From contig CAJQPT010000131.1 in NCBI GenBank assembly GCA_905480285.1, positions 1-42,287 on the forward strand: 42,287 nt of DNA, written 5' to 3'. The position numbers were made by a program, and so were the translations under genes. The stretch comes from an uncultured bacterium. GTDB taxonomy: Bacteria > Planctomycetota > UBA1135 > GCA-002686595. The notes below the pieces were generated by a model. That model saw only the letters and a program-made list of their open reading frames with translations, made no database searches and was not told the origin of the DNA. Shown here in pieces: positions 1 to 8,393 of this stretch; position 1 is the first letter of the stretch; the number at the start of each line of letters is the position of its first letter.

Positions 1-2390
1 TAGGGGCCGACGGGCGCGACGTCGAGGTCCGCGCGGATGTCCCCCTCGCGTCCGAGACCCCAGAGGGTCGCGTTCAGGAGCAGCCGGCGCATGTCCTCGC
101 ACTCGAAGTCACGGGCGCTGCCCATGGTCGTGTGGAAGACCCGGCTCTCCTTGCCCCCGGCCCCGGTGAAGGTCCGGGTCCACGCCACCGGCAGCGCGAT
201 CTTGTTCTCATTCGGCGGCCCGTCGGGGGTCCGGCCGATGAGGGGCTGCCCCATGAGCAGGGGCACGCACCGGGCGGGCAGCGCGCCGCCCTCCGGGTAA
301 GTCCGGTAGACGTCCGTGGTGCCCCACACGTCGTCGATCCCGATGAGCACGGGGTGTCCCGCGTGCTCGGCGACGACGCTCGCCCGCGTGGAGTCCCGGC
401 TCCAGTTGCCGTGGTGGCCGCGGAAGGAGCCCCCCAGCACGCCCTCGCCGAACGGCACGCGCTTACCGTCTACCCGGTAGTCCCAGTCGATGAAGCCGTG
501 GTTCGCCGTGCGGATCGCGAGGATCGGCTTGCCTGAGTCGAGGTAGCCGTAGATGGACGCCAGCTGCTCGGGGGGAAGAGAGAGCAAGCGGGTATAGAAG
601 ATGGCCGCGTCCGCGCCCTCAAGGTGCTCGAGGCCCGGGATGTCGTGGACGATCTCCTTGTCCTCCCACTTGATCTTCGAGGTCGGGTCCACGCGGCCCT
701 GCTCGTCCTGCGCGAAGAGGACCGTGGTGTGCATGCCATGCCGCTCGGCCAGCAGCTCCGCCAGCATCGGCGTGCACTCCTCGCTCCGGTACTCCTGGTC
801 GCCCACCACGAACACCACGTGGGGCGCGTCCTCTCCGCCGCCCTTGGCGGGGTAGGTGAGCCAGCGCGGGTCCTCGGGCACCGGGTGCGTCCGCGGCGCG
901 GGGATCTCGTTGACCGTGTAGTAGGCGTCCCGGTGGAGCAGCGGCTCACCGGCAGCCGAGCGCAGCGCGGCGAGGTCAAACTCGTGGACGTGCCCCTTCT
1001 TGAGGGCGTCCAGCACGACCCGCGCCGACAGGCCGTCCTCGGATACGGTGACCGAGCGCACCTCCGGCACGGTCCGGTCCACCTCGGGTCCCCCGTAGGC
1101 GCCGTGGTAGATGTGGGTGAAGGTCCCCATGACCCAGTTCTCCGTCTTCGCCGCCGATTCGGGGTCCACGGGGAGGGTGAAGCGCACATCGAATCCCTCC
1201 GGGTGGATCGTGATCCGCTCCACCTCGAAGGGCGTGACCCCGGTCCACTCGAGCCGCTCGAGGGCGAAGGGCTCCAGCCCGCGCACGGGCCAGCCGCGGT
1301 TGGTCCCGCCCGCGATGAGCTTGCCCGCGGGGCTGAAGTGCACGTCGAGCAGCCCCGTGGAGAGCCCCTCGCGGAAGGGGTAGCAGGCCCCCTGCCAGAC
1401 GCCGTTCACCTGCTCCGTCGTCGCGCGCAGGATGACCGAGAGGCTGAAGTCCCCGAGGAACATCTGATCCTCGAAGGGGCCGAAGCTCCCGCCGGTGTCG
1501 TCCACGGTGAAGCCCATGATCGAGCGGCCCATGCGGATGTACGGGAAGACGATGGCGTAGGGCGTCAGCTCCGGCACCCGCTCCTGCTCGGTGAGGATGC
1601 GCGTCCCGGAGTTCGGGACCGTGGGCGCGTCGCCGAGGTTCGGCGCATAGGGATACCAGTTGAAGCTCACGGGGTGGCCGTGGAAGCTCCCCTCCTGCAC
1701 GGCCTTGAGGCTGCACGAGGAGTTCCAAGGGCCCTGGCTCTCGATGTAGAAGATCTGCCCGTTCTCGTCGGGGCCGATGCCGCCGGGGCTGCGCAGGCCG
1801 CTGGCCACGGGGATCGTCTCGCCCTCGGGCGTGACCTTGAGCACCCAGCCGCGGAACAGCGCCCGCGAGTGGTAGGAGTACGAGAGCCCCAGGGCCACGT
1901 GCACGTTGCCCTCGGCGTCCGGCCCCGTGCCGAAGGCGTACTCGTGGTAGTTCTCGTAGCCCCAGCCGGCGGAGACCACGTCGAAGCGGTCCGCGCGCCC
2001 GTCGCCGTCCGAGTCGGAGACCCGGGTCAGCTCGCAGCTCTGGGTCACCAGCAGCCCACCCTCCACGGCCTCGAGGCCGAAGATCTCGTCCATGCCGGAC
2101 GCGAACAGGGTGTAGGTCGGCTCGGGCTTGGGGTCGTCCACGCCGTCCACGAGGTAGATGTCCCCGTGCCGCGTCCCCACGGCGATCCGTCCGTCGGGGA
2201 GCGTGGTGAAGGCGCCCGCCTCCACGGTCAGCGCCTCGGGGATCGGCAGGCTCACCACCCGGTAGTACTTGCGCTCCTCGGTCTCGGTCCCCCACTTGGA
2301 GCCGAGGTCCTCGGCGGGCTGAGCCGCGAGGGCGGGGAGCGAGGTGAGGGCGAGCAGCGCGGCCGCGCGGGGATCAATCGGCGAGGTCAT
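1..2390 (-). CDS. Secreted beta-propeller dehydrogenase-like protein with C-terminal ThuA domain (3' end outside window)
   Basis: The frame is open from the ATG at 2390 to the window edge (796 codons seen, no stop), so the C-terminus is missing. Residues 8-22 are hydrophobic and end in an Ala-rich site, consistent with a signal peptide and export. Residues about 40-480 read like the sorbosone/glucose-dehydrogenase type beta-propeller of planctomycete 'membrane-bound dehydrogenase' proteins, with a calcium-loop-like DSDGDGRAD at 126-134. From about residue 520 the sequence matches the ThuA (trehalose-utilisation, glutamine-amidotransferase-like) fold, starting at HVVFVVGDQEYRSEE. The ATG overlaps the last 17 bases of the upstream multihaem cytochrome gene, so the two are probably co-translated and may form one periplasmic oxidation system. 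The substrate cannot be told from sequence; carbohydrate is likely by family association. Domain calls are from recognised motifs, not a profile search. Confidence 0.8.
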   Translation of the reverse strand, partial: MTSPIDPRAAALLALTSLPALAAQPAEDLGSKWGTETEERKYYRVVSLPIPEALTVEAGAFTTLPDGRIAVGTRHGDIYLVDGVDDPKPEPTYTLFASGMDEIFGLEAVEGGLLVTQSCELTRVSDSDGDGRADRFDVVSAGWGYENYHEYAFGTGPDAEGNVHVALGLSYSYHSRALFRGWVLKVTPEGETIPVASGLRSPGGIGPDENGQIFYIESQGPWNSSCSLKAVQEGSFHGHPVSFNWYPYAPNLGDAPTVPNSGTRILTEQERVPELTPYAIVFPYIRMGRSIMGFTVDDTGGSFGPFEDQMFLGDFSLSVILRATTEQVNGVWQGACYPFREGLSTGLLDVHFSPAGKLIAGGTNRGWPVRGLEPFALERLEWTGVTPFEVERITIHPEGFDVRFTLPVDPESAAKTENWVMGTFTHIYHGAYGGPEVDRTVPEVRSVTVSEDGLSARVVLDALKKGHVHEFDLAALRSAAGEPLLHRDAYYTVNEIPAPRTHPVPEDPRWLTYPAKGGGEDAPHVVFVVGDQEYRSEECTPMLAELLAERHGMHTTVLFAQDEQGRVDPTSKIKWEDKEIVHDIPGLEHLEGADAAIFYTRLLSLPPEQLASIYGYLDSGKPILAIRTANHGFIDWDYRVDGKRVPFGEGVLGGSFRGHHGNWSRDSTRASVVAEHAGHPVLIGIDDVWGTTDVYRTYPEGGALPARCVPLLMGQPLIGRTPDGPPNENKIALPVAWTRTFTGAGGKESRVFHTTMGSARDFECEDMRRLLLNATLWGLGREGDIRADLDVAPVGP

Positions 2391-4701
2391 AGGTGAGCTC
2401 CAGGGTCGAGGGGCCGGCGGGGAGGGGTAGGTGAAGGAGGAGCTCGCTACCGCTCTCCACGGAGCGCAGCTCGAACATCTTCGGCTTGAGGGGAGTCAGC
2501 GGCGCCACGGTCAGCCGGAGCTTCCCGAAGACGAAGCCGCCGCTGTCGGGGACCTCGACGACCCCCGCGAGGGCGCGGAAGACCATGGGCCCGGCCTCCG
2601 GCGAGTCAAAGGTGATGGAGCGCCGGAGCACCGTGCGCTCGCCCTCCTTCAGGGGCACCGTCCGGTCCTCCACGCCCACCGCGCCAATGGAGTAGCGCAG
2701 CGTGGGGACGCCGTCCCCATCCAGGTGATAGCCCCGGAAGCGGTAGCCGTGCTGGCGCGGATAGGTGGGGTCGGGGTTGACCGGGTTCTCCTCGGTCATC
2801 ACCGGCCGGACCGGCCAGGGGTCCGGCGGGCCCTCACCGGCCGCGAAGGCCAGGTCCCTGGGGAGCTCCACGGGTCGACCCCGCGGGTTGAAGTCGCCGG
2901 CCCCCTGGCCGTTCCAGTTGACCGAGACAAAGTCGCCGCGCCAGAGCCCCGCGAGGGCCCCGTTGTTGGCGTCGAAGGCGTAGTTCAGGCCCTCCTCGAA
3001 GCCAACGGCCACGCCGCGGAAGCCCGCGATCCGGCTCCGCCCGCGGTAGAGGCGCGCGCGACCCTCCACGTTGACGTCCCAGCGGGGCTGGTCGATCCCC
3101 TTGGGGTTCCGCGCGGAGCGGCCCAGGGCGAGGTAGTGCCAGATGGCGCCGAGCTGGCGGTCCGTGTCCGCGTCCAGGAGCGTGTCGTACACCGGCTCCC
3201 CGCCCGGCCAGGACTCCGGCATGACGATGTCCGCCACCTTGGACGTGGGCTTCACCATGAAGTCCCGGAACCAGCGCTCGCGCAGCCGCTCGGGCGTCGT
3301 GATCAGGTCCACGCCCTGGAAGCCGGGGGCCTCCTTGGTGTTGAACTGGTGGCAGCTCACGCACCCGAGCCCCGTGGTGCCCAGCATGGTCCGCGCGGCC
3401 TCCCGCGCCTCCTTCCACTCCTCACCCTCGGGCCTCGGGAAGACGAGCGGCTCCTCCGCGTCGAGGGCCTCGAGGTGACCGGGGAGGTCCGCCACGTTCG
3501 CGTCGCCGAACACCGGCATGCGCGTGTGCATGTAGGGCCGAACCGACGCGCCGTCGTGCAGGACCCGCTCGAGCCACTCCCGGCGGAGCTTGGCGCCCAC
3601 GCCGCTCAGCGTCGGCGGCCTGCGGGCGGGCTCCCCCAGGTCTGGCTCGTCGGTGGTGAGGAATCCGTCGAGGGCCGCGGGGACTCCGCCGACGCCGTCA
3701 CGCTCGTGACAGGCCGTGCAGCGCAGGGCCGCCATGGTGGAGGCCAGCTCCACCTCCGGCGCACGGGGCTCACCCAGCTGACCCGCGGCCTCGATGAGGG
3801 CGACGCGCTGCCCGTCGCTCAGGTCGTAGACCGGCAATCCCGCCGGCGGCGCCTTGGACGCGCACCCGGCCCCGAGCGGGCCCGCGGGGAAGGGCAGGGG
3901 GGCCTCGACCCCGCCCACGTCCCCGTGACAGGCGGCGCAGCGCAGGGTCCGGAAGTGCTCCCGGCCCGCGTCCACGAGGGCGGCCTCCCCGGGCAGCGGC
4001 TCGCCAGCAGGCCCGGCGCCTTCCGCGGCGATCAGGTAGGCCGCCAGGTCCGCCGCCTCCCCACGGTCCAGGTGCATGTCGGGCATGAGCCCGCCGGGCC
4101 GGTGGGCGAGGGGCTCGTGAAGGAAGGCCGTCAGCCCGTCCGCGGTGTACTTCCCGGCCACGTGATCCAGGGAGCGGCCGCCCTCGGGCAGCGGGGCGCC
4201 GCCGCGGCGCTCGCCGTGGCACATGACGCACCCGATCTCGTGGTAGATCCGATCCCCGCGCTTCGGGTCGCTCTCCCTGGCAGCCTGGCCGGGGCCGCCG
4301 GCCGGGGCCCCTTCGGTCGCCGGCGCCTCGCTGGCGAGGAACGCGGCGAGGGCACGGGCCACCCCGGCTCGCTCCCCCGGGGTGCGGTCCGCCATCAGGT
4401 CCGGCATCCGAGTGCCCGGCTGGGCCTCTGCCGGGTCCGCCAGATAGCGCAGGAGGAAGTCCGGGCGGAGGCGCACCGCGGCGAGTCCGAGGTCCGGCGC
4501 CAGGCGCTGTCCCGCGGGCTGGAGGTCATCGTGGCAGGCCGCGCACCCCAGACGGGCGATCTCCTCCCGTCCGTCTACCGCAGCCGGGCGGGCCCCGCCT
4601 CCCCCGGGCTTCTCGCCGTGGTGGCCCTCCGGCGCTGAGGCCGAGGCGATGGAGGCTAGGGCGAGCGCCAGGGCGCCAAGGGCGACGGGGAGGACCTTCA
4701 T
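2374..4701 (-). CDS. Secreted multihaem c-type cytochrome (five CXXCH sites)
   Basis: This is a 775-residue protein with signal peptide MKVLPVALGALALALASIA. I chose the ATG at 4701 because it begins this signal peptide; the frame extends upstream to 4806 without any secretion signal. Five haem-attachment motifs are visible at residues 53-57 (CAACH), 158-162 (CVMCH), 255-259 (CAACH), 328-332 (CTACH) and 447-451 (CVSCH). Downstream Met residues in GTRMPDLM, GGLMPDMHL and HTRMPVFG are plausible sixth ligands. The last about 250 residues lack CXXCH and are probably a beta-rich domain. The protein should carry electrons in the periplasm, probably for the overlapping propeller/ThuA gene downstream. 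A TATCGT hexamer lies exactly six bases before the ATG, suggesting a leaderless transcript. The cytochrome assignment is firm; the physiological partner is inferred. Confidence 0.88.
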   Translation of the reverse strand: MKVLPVALGALALALASIASASAPEGHHGEKPGGGGARPAAVDGREEIARLGCAACHDDLQPAGQRLAPDLGLAAVRLRPDFLLRYLADPAEAQPGTRMPDLMADRTPGERAGVARALAAFLASEAPATEGAPAGGPGQAARESDPKRGDRIYHEIGCVMCHGERRGGAPLPEGGRSLDHVAGKYTADGLTAFLHEPLAHRPGGLMPDMHLDRGEAADLAAYLIAAEGAGPAGEPLPGEAALVDAGREHFRTLRCAACHGDVGGVEAPLPFPAGPLGAGCASKAPPAGLPVYDLSDGQRVALIEAAGQLGEPRAPEVELASTMAALRCTACHERDGVGGVPAALDGFLTTDEPDLGEPARRPPTLSGVGAKLRREWLERVLHDGASVRPYMHTRMPVFGDANVADLPGHLEALDAEEPLVFPRPEGEEWKEAREAARTMLGTTGLGCVSCHQFNTKEAPGFQGVDLITTPERLRERWFRDFMVKPTSKVADIVMPESWPGGEPVYDTLLDADTDRQLGAIWHYLALGRSARNPKGIDQPRWDVNVEGRARLYRGRSRIAGFRGVAVGFEEGLNYAFDANNGALAGLWRGDFVSVNWNGQGAGDFNPRGRPVELPRDLAFAAGEGPPDPWPVRPVMTEENPVNPDPTYPRQHGYRFRGYHLDGDGVPTLRYSIGAVGVEDRTVPLKEGERTVLRRSITFDSPEAGPMVFRALAGVVEVPDSGGFVFGKLRLTVAPLTPLKPKMFELRSVESGSELLLHLPLPAGPSTLELTYDLAD

Positions 4702-4707
4702 GGCCCT

Positions 4708-4713
4708 ACGATA
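4708..4713 (-). promoter_or_regulatory. Candidate -10 element for the multihaem cytochrome gene (leaderless type)
   Basis: TATCGT on the minus strand is followed by six bases (AGGGCC) and then the ATG at 4701. The same spacing recurs at five other genes in the window. I see no convincing -35 box. Confidence 0.5.
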
Positions 4714-4775
4714 GGGCACAGGGGGAACCGCGTCGGAACGGAGGCCGCCCATTTGCCCCTCGGGTGGGGCGCCGG

Positions 4776-4799
4776 CGGACGGCGACGAGTCGCCGTCCG
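4776..4799. other. Strong hairpin in the 5' region of the cytochrome gene
   Basis: CGGACGGCGA and TCGCCGTCCG form a perfect 10-bp stem around a 4-base loop. It lies about 75 bases upstream of the cytochrome start and next to a second, longer hairpin at 4817-4850. No T-run follows on either strand. Confidence 0.6.
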
Positions 4800-4816
4800 A
4801 GGGCACCGATAAAGGC

Positions 4817-4850
4817 CCAGCCCGGTCGGGGCGCGGTCCGACCGGGCTGG
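4817..4850 (-). terminator. 13-bp GC-rich hairpin followed by CTTTAT on the minus strand
   Basis: Bases 4817-4829 pair perfectly with 4838-4850 around an 8-base loop. Read on the minus strand, the stem is followed by GCCTTTATC, weakly resembling an intrinsic terminator. No minus-strand gene ends nearby, so it could end a small RNA made from 4851-5091 or be a leader structure. The rest of the gene-free stretch 4702-5091 holds no gene I can support: no tRNA and no ORF with coding character. Confidence 0.4.
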
Positions 4851-5076
4851 TAGCGAACGGGTCGAGGGGGTTGATCCGTCCGCGTTAGGTAGGCACCGGA
4901 GCGTTCGCCAGGAGCGTGTTGAGGGGGGATCACGCGTCACTGGAGACGAGGCTCCGGGCCTGGGCTATTTGTTCCAGACACCAACGAGTCCGCCCCGGCC
5001 CCGGGGAGCGGGGCACGTTTCCCAACATTTCTTCAGACCCCGCTCGCCGGGCCCCCGCCGACGCCCTCTTCCCGCC

Positions 5077-5082
5077 TAGAAT
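5077..5082 (+). promoter_or_regulatory. Candidate -10 element for ispG
   Basis: TAGAAT ends nine bases before the ispG ATG at 5092, so transcription would start within about three bases of the start codon. No clear -35 box is visible. Confidence 0.45.
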
Positions 5083-5091
5083 CGCGCCGTC

Positions 5092-6222
5092 ATGATCCCC
5101 GCGCGCAAGACCCGCACCATCCGTATCGGCCCCCTCCGGGTGGGCGGTGAGGCCCCCATCGCCGTCCAGAGCATGGCGGCCACGCGAACCCAAGACATCG
5201 CCGCGACTCGCGGCCAGGTGGAGCGCCTTCAGGCCGCCGGGGCCGACCTCGTCCGGGTCGCCATCGACTCCCCCAAGGACGCCGAGGCCCTCAAGGAGAT
5301 CGCGGAGGGCATCCACGTCCCCCTCTCCGTGGACCTGCAGGAGAACTACCGCATGGCGGAGGCGGTGGCGCCCTTCGTGGCCAAGCTCCGCTACAACCCC
5401 GGCCACCTCCACCACCACGAGCGCACCAAGTCCACCGAGGAGAAGGTCGCCTGGATCGTCGACGTGGCACGCCGCCACGACTGCGCGATCCGGATCGGCG
5501 TGAACGCTGGCTCCATCGCCCCCGAGTACAAGGAGCGCTACCCCGGCGACAACGTGGGCGCCATCGTCGCCTGCGCCGTGGAGCACTGCGCCCTGCTGGA
5601 CGGGATGGACTTTCCGGACTTCGTGGTGTCCATCAAGGACTCCGACCCGCGGCTGGTGATCGACGCCAACACGCGCTTCGCCGAGGCCAGGCCCGACGTC
5701 CCCATTCACCTGGGGGTGACCGAGGCCGGGATGCCGCCCGAGGGGATCATCAAGACCCGCATCGCCTTCGAGCAGCTGCTCTCTCGCGGGATCGGCGACA
5801 CCCTCCGCGTGTCCCTGACCGTCCCCTTCGACGACAAGGGCCAGGAGATCGAGGTCGGGCGCCAGATCATCGAGGACGTCTCCAACGGGCGCTTCCGCTC
5901 CGTTCCACCCAACTTCTTCGACGGCCTCAACATCATCGCTTGCCCCTCCTGCAGCCGCGTCGAGAACGAGAAGTTCATCGACCTGGCCGAGGACGTGAAG
6001 CGCATGACCGAGGACGCCAAGGAGCACGACATCACCATCGCCGTGATGGGCTGCCGGGTGAATGGGCCGGGCGAGACGGACGACGCGGACCTCGGCCTCT
6101 GGTGTGGGCCCAAGACCGTCAATCTGAAGAAGGGCGAGGCCACGGTCGGCGCCTTCGGCTACGACGAGATCCTCGGGCAGATGCGGATCGAGCTCGACCG
6201 CCTCATCGCCGAACGAGCCTGA
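5092..6222 (+). CDS. ispG: 4-hydroxy-3-methylbut-2-en-1-yl diphosphate synthase (IspG/GcpE)
   Basis: IspG converts methylerythritol cyclodiphosphate to HMBPP, the penultimate step of the MEP isoprenoid pathway, using a [4Fe-4S] cluster in the cytoplasm. The 376-residue length fits the short bacterial form. The N-terminal TIM-barrel half carries [14 protein letters not shown] and RIGVNAGS. The C-terminal half has the cluster cysteines C284 and C287 (CPSC) and C321 ([10 protein letters not shown]), plus E328, the usual fourth ligand. The ATG at 5092 has no ribosome-binding site; a TAGAAT hexamer just upstream suggests a nearly leaderless mRNA. The gene stands alone, 130 bases before a two-component system on the same strand. 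Identification is very secure. Confidence 0.97.
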   Translation: MIPARKTRTIRIGPLRVGGEAPIAVQSMAATRTQDIAATRGQVERLQAAGADLVRVAIDSPKDAEALKEIAEGIHVPLSVDLQENYRMAEAVAPFVAKLRYNPGHLHHHERTKSTEEKVAWIVDVARRHDCAIRIGVNAGSIAPEYKERYPGDNVGAIVACAVEHCALLDGMDFPDFVVSIKDSDPRLVIDANTRFAEARPDVPIHLGVTEAGMPPEGIIKTRIAFEQLLSRGIGDTLRVSLTVPFDDKGQEIEVGRQIIEDVSNGRFRSVPPNFFDGLNIIACPSCSRVENEKFIDLAEDVKRMTEDAKEHDITIAVMGCRVNGPGETDDADLGLWCGPKTVNLKKGEATVGAFGYDEILGQMRIELDRLIAERA

Positions 6223-6314
6223 GAGGCCCGCGAGCTCCGCCGCCTTCACCGCCCCTCCCGGCTCCCGAAGGGACCCGTCTTATCCTCCTCCCCGAAGCGT
6301 TCAGCCCGGTCCTC

Positions 6315-6343
6315 GGCGAGGTAGAGAGGGCCCCTACCTCGCC
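6315..6343. other. 10-bp inverted repeat just upstream of the response regulator
   Basis: GGCGAGGTAG (6315-6324) pairs perfectly with CTACCTCGCC (6334-6343) around a 9-base loop and ends nine bases before the regulator ATG. It could be an operator or an mRNA hairpin limiting translation. It is not followed by a T-run, so a terminator for ispG is less likely. Confidence 0.55.
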
Positions 6344-6352
6344 TCCGCTCCC

Positions 6353-7030
6353 ATGAAGATCCTCGTCGTCGAAGACAACCCGAAGATGGCCCGCTCCATC
6401 GAGATGACGCTCACCGAGTCGGGGTTCGAGGTGGAGACCGTTGGCCTGGTCGCCGACGCCCTCGCCCGCGCGGGACAGGAGGCCTACGACCTCTTTCTGC
6501 TGGACCTGATGCTGCCCGACGGCGACGGGATCCAGCTCTGCCAGAGCCTGCGAGGAAGCGGCATCACCTCGCCCATCATGATGCTGACCGCGCTCTCGGG
6601 CACGTCGCGCAAGGTCGCTGGCCTCGACTCGGGTGCCGACGACTACCTGACCAAGCCCTTCGAGGTGGACGAGCTCGTGGCTCGCGTCCGCGCCCTCCTG
6701 CGCCGGGGCGGCAGCGCGGACTCCACGCGGCTCAAACACGGCGACGTGGAGATGGACCTGACCAAGCGCACCGTCCAGCGGGCAGGGGTCAAGGTCGCTG
6801 TGACCACCAAGGAGTTCGCCCTCCTCGAATTCCTCGTCCGTAATTCAGGCGAGACCTTCACCCGCGGCACGATCACCGAGCGCGTGTGGGACATGAGCTA
6901 CGAGCCGTCGAGCAACGTGGTGGACGTTTACATCTCCAACCTGCGACGCAAGCTCGACAAGCCCTTCGAGACCAAGCTGATCCACACGGTGGTCGGGACG
7001 GGCTACAGGTTTGGCGCCGCGGACGACTGA
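6353..7030 (+). CDS. OmpR/PhoB-family response regulator
   Basis: This 225-residue regulator has a receiver domain at residues 1-115, with acidic pocket E7-D8, phospho-acceptor D51 (LLDLMLPDG), T79 and K101 (DDYLTKPF). Residues about 125-222 form a winged-helix DNA-binding domain with the family signature TTKEFALLEFLVRN and the C-terminal VGTGYRFG. It should be phosphorylated by the histidine kinase encoded one base downstream. Targets are not evident; the adjacent haem genes and the inverted repeat at 6315-6343 are candidate sites. The ATG at 6353 gives the standard N-terminus MKILVVEDN. Confidence 0.95.
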   Translation: MKILVVEDNPKMARSIEMTLTESGFEVETVGLVADALARAGQEAYDLFLLDLMLPDGDGIQLCQSLRGSGITSPIMMLTALSGTSRKVAGLDSGADDYLTKPFEVDELVARVRALLRRGGSADSTRLKHGDVEMDLTKRTVQRAGVKVAVTTKEFALLEFLVRNSGETFTRGTITERVWDMSYEPSSNVVDVYISNLRRKLDKPFETKLIHTVVGTGYRFGAADD

Positions 7031-7031
7031 G

Positions 7032-8273
7032 ATGGCCGATGAGGAGGCCCCCACCCTCGCCGCGCCCGTGCGACTCTCGCTGCGGGCGCAGCTCACCATC
7101 TGGTTCGGGATCAGCTTCGGCGCCGTCCTGGCCACGATCGTGGGCGGGATCGTCATGCTCGACCAGGGGCGCCTCTTCGACCCCACTCGAGCGGACTACG
7201 ACTGGCTGATCCGCCTGGTGGGCATCGGCACCTTCGCCGCGCTCATCGGCGGAATCCTGGCGGCCTGGGTGATCGGCGGCGTCGCCCTCGAGCCCCTGCG
7301 GCGGATCACGGAGACCGCGCGGGCCATGGGCCCCGAGCGCATCGAGGCGACCCGGGTGGAGATGCCCGAGGTCGGCGTGGAGGTCAACGAGGCGCGCCTC
7401 GAGCTCAACCGCGCCCTGGATCGAATCGAGGCCGGGTATCAGTCCCAGGAGCGCTTCATCTCCAACGTGAGCCACGAGCTCAAGACGCCGATCGCGGTGC
7501 TCCTGACCGAGGCGAGGCGCCTCCAGCTCCAGGAGCGCGGCGCCGAGGAGCTGTCAGCGTTCGTGGGCGACGTCGCAGAGCAGATGGCGCGGCTCGGGAA
7601 GATCGTCGAGAGCTTCCTGACCCTCGCGCGCATTGACTACGAGGAGCGGCTGCGCAAGTTCGAGGACTTCTGGTTCCACGACCTCCTGCTGGAGGCCGTG
7701 CGGAGGACCCGCGCCCAGGCCCAGACCCACGAGGTCCACGTCGACCTCGAGCTCCCCGAGGGCACCGACTACTTCGACCGCCCCAGCTGGGGCGACCCCG
7801 AGCTCATATCGTCCGCCGTGGAGAACCTGATCCGTAACGCCATCCGGTTCGCCCCGGCAGGCTCCAGCGTGCGGGTCTCCCTCGAGTCCGACCCCGCGGT
7901 GATCGCCACGGTCGCAGAGGGTGAGCCCGCTGAACCCGCCCGCTCAGGTGCGCGAGTCTGTGTCTCCGATGACGGCCCGGGGATGCCCGAGGCCCTGCTC
8001 GCCACCGTCTTCGAACCCTTCAAGCAGGCGGACTCCGAGGAGGGGACCGGGCGGGGCACCGGCCTGGGCCTCGCGATCGCTCACCGCGTGGCGACCCTTC
8101 ACAAGGGCTCGATCCAGGCCCTCAACCGCCCGTCCGGCGAGGGTGGCGGTCGAGCAGGCTGCACGGTGGAGGTCGCGCTGCCGTTCCTCTCGGAGCAGGA
8201 CTGGGGCCCCATGGAAGGGGACCTCGAGGGGGCCCGACCGACCGCATCCGACGGCCCGCAGGCCGGGTCCTGA
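7032..8273 (+). CDS. Membrane sensor histidine kinase
   Basis: This is a 413-residue kinase. Two transmembrane segments (about residues 20-45 and 60-90) flank only a short periplasmic loop of about 15 residues, so sensing is probably within the membrane or cytoplasm. A HAMP-like region follows. The H-box FISNVSHELKTPIA places the phosphorylated histidine at H148. The N-box (AVENLIRNAIRF), G1 (DDGPGMP), F-box (FEPFKQ) and G2 (GRGTGLGLAIAH) are all present. A TTG further upstream would overlap the regulator gene; I chose the ATG at 7032, one base after the regulator stop, implying translational coupling. It pairs with the upstream response regulator; the stimulus is unknown. Confidence 0.94.
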   Translation: MADEEAPTLAAPVRLSLRAQLTIWFGISFGAVLATIVGGIVMLDQGRLFDPTRADYDWLIRLVGIGTFAALIGGILAAWVIGGVALEPLRRITETARAMGPERIEATRVEMPEVGVEVNEARLELNRALDRIEAGYQSQERFISNVSHELKTPIAVLLTEARRLQLQERGAEELSAFVGDVAEQMARLGKIVESFLTLARIDYEERLRKFEDFWFHDLLLEAVRRTRAQAQTHEVHVDLELPEGTDYFDRPSWGDPELISSAVENLIRNAIRFAPAGSSVRVSLESDPAVIATVAEGEPAEPARSGARVCVSDDGPGMPEALLATVFEPFKQADSEEGTGRGTGLGLAIAHRVATLHKGSIQALNRPSGEGGGRAGCTVEVALPFLSEQDWGPMEGDLEGARPTASDGPQAGS

Positions 8274-8324
8274 CGGCTGCTTCGCAGACCGCGACGACTC
8301 CCCCAAGGCGCGTCCGGCGCGGCC

Positions 8325-8330
8325 TATACT
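8325..8330 (+). promoter_or_regulatory. Candidate -10 element for the hemE operon
   Basis: TATACT lies 63 bases before the hemE ATG (8394) and nine bases before an in-frame GTG at 8340. It would drive hemE-hemN-hemY-hemX-hemA, giving either a leader of about 57 bases or a leaderless GTG start. No clear -35 box. Confidence 0.4.
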
Positions 8331-8393
8331 CCTGAGCAGGTGCGCGCCCCTCGTGCTCCTTCCCGCCCGAGGACCAGCGCAGAAAGCTCGCCC

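Noticed and set aside
624-4638. Long open frames on the plus strand opposite the first two genes (624-2396 and 2431-4638)
   Set aside because: They are antisense shadows in GC-rich DNA. Their translations lack recognisable domains, while the minus strand carries CXXCH motifs, a ThuA domain and signal peptides.
4702-5091. tRNA, SRP RNA or other known RNA in the gene-free stretch
   Set aside because: I see no cloverleaf, CCA end or conserved SRP motif, only two hairpins.
4930-6249. 439-codon minus-strand frame antisense to ispG
   Set aside because: It has no family motifs and sits entirely opposite a certain ispG.
8340-8393. GTG at 8340 as the hemE start
   Set aside because: It adds 18 residues not seen in the family; the ATG at 8394 gives the usual N-terminus. 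TATACT nine bases before the GTG keeps it as a minor possibility.
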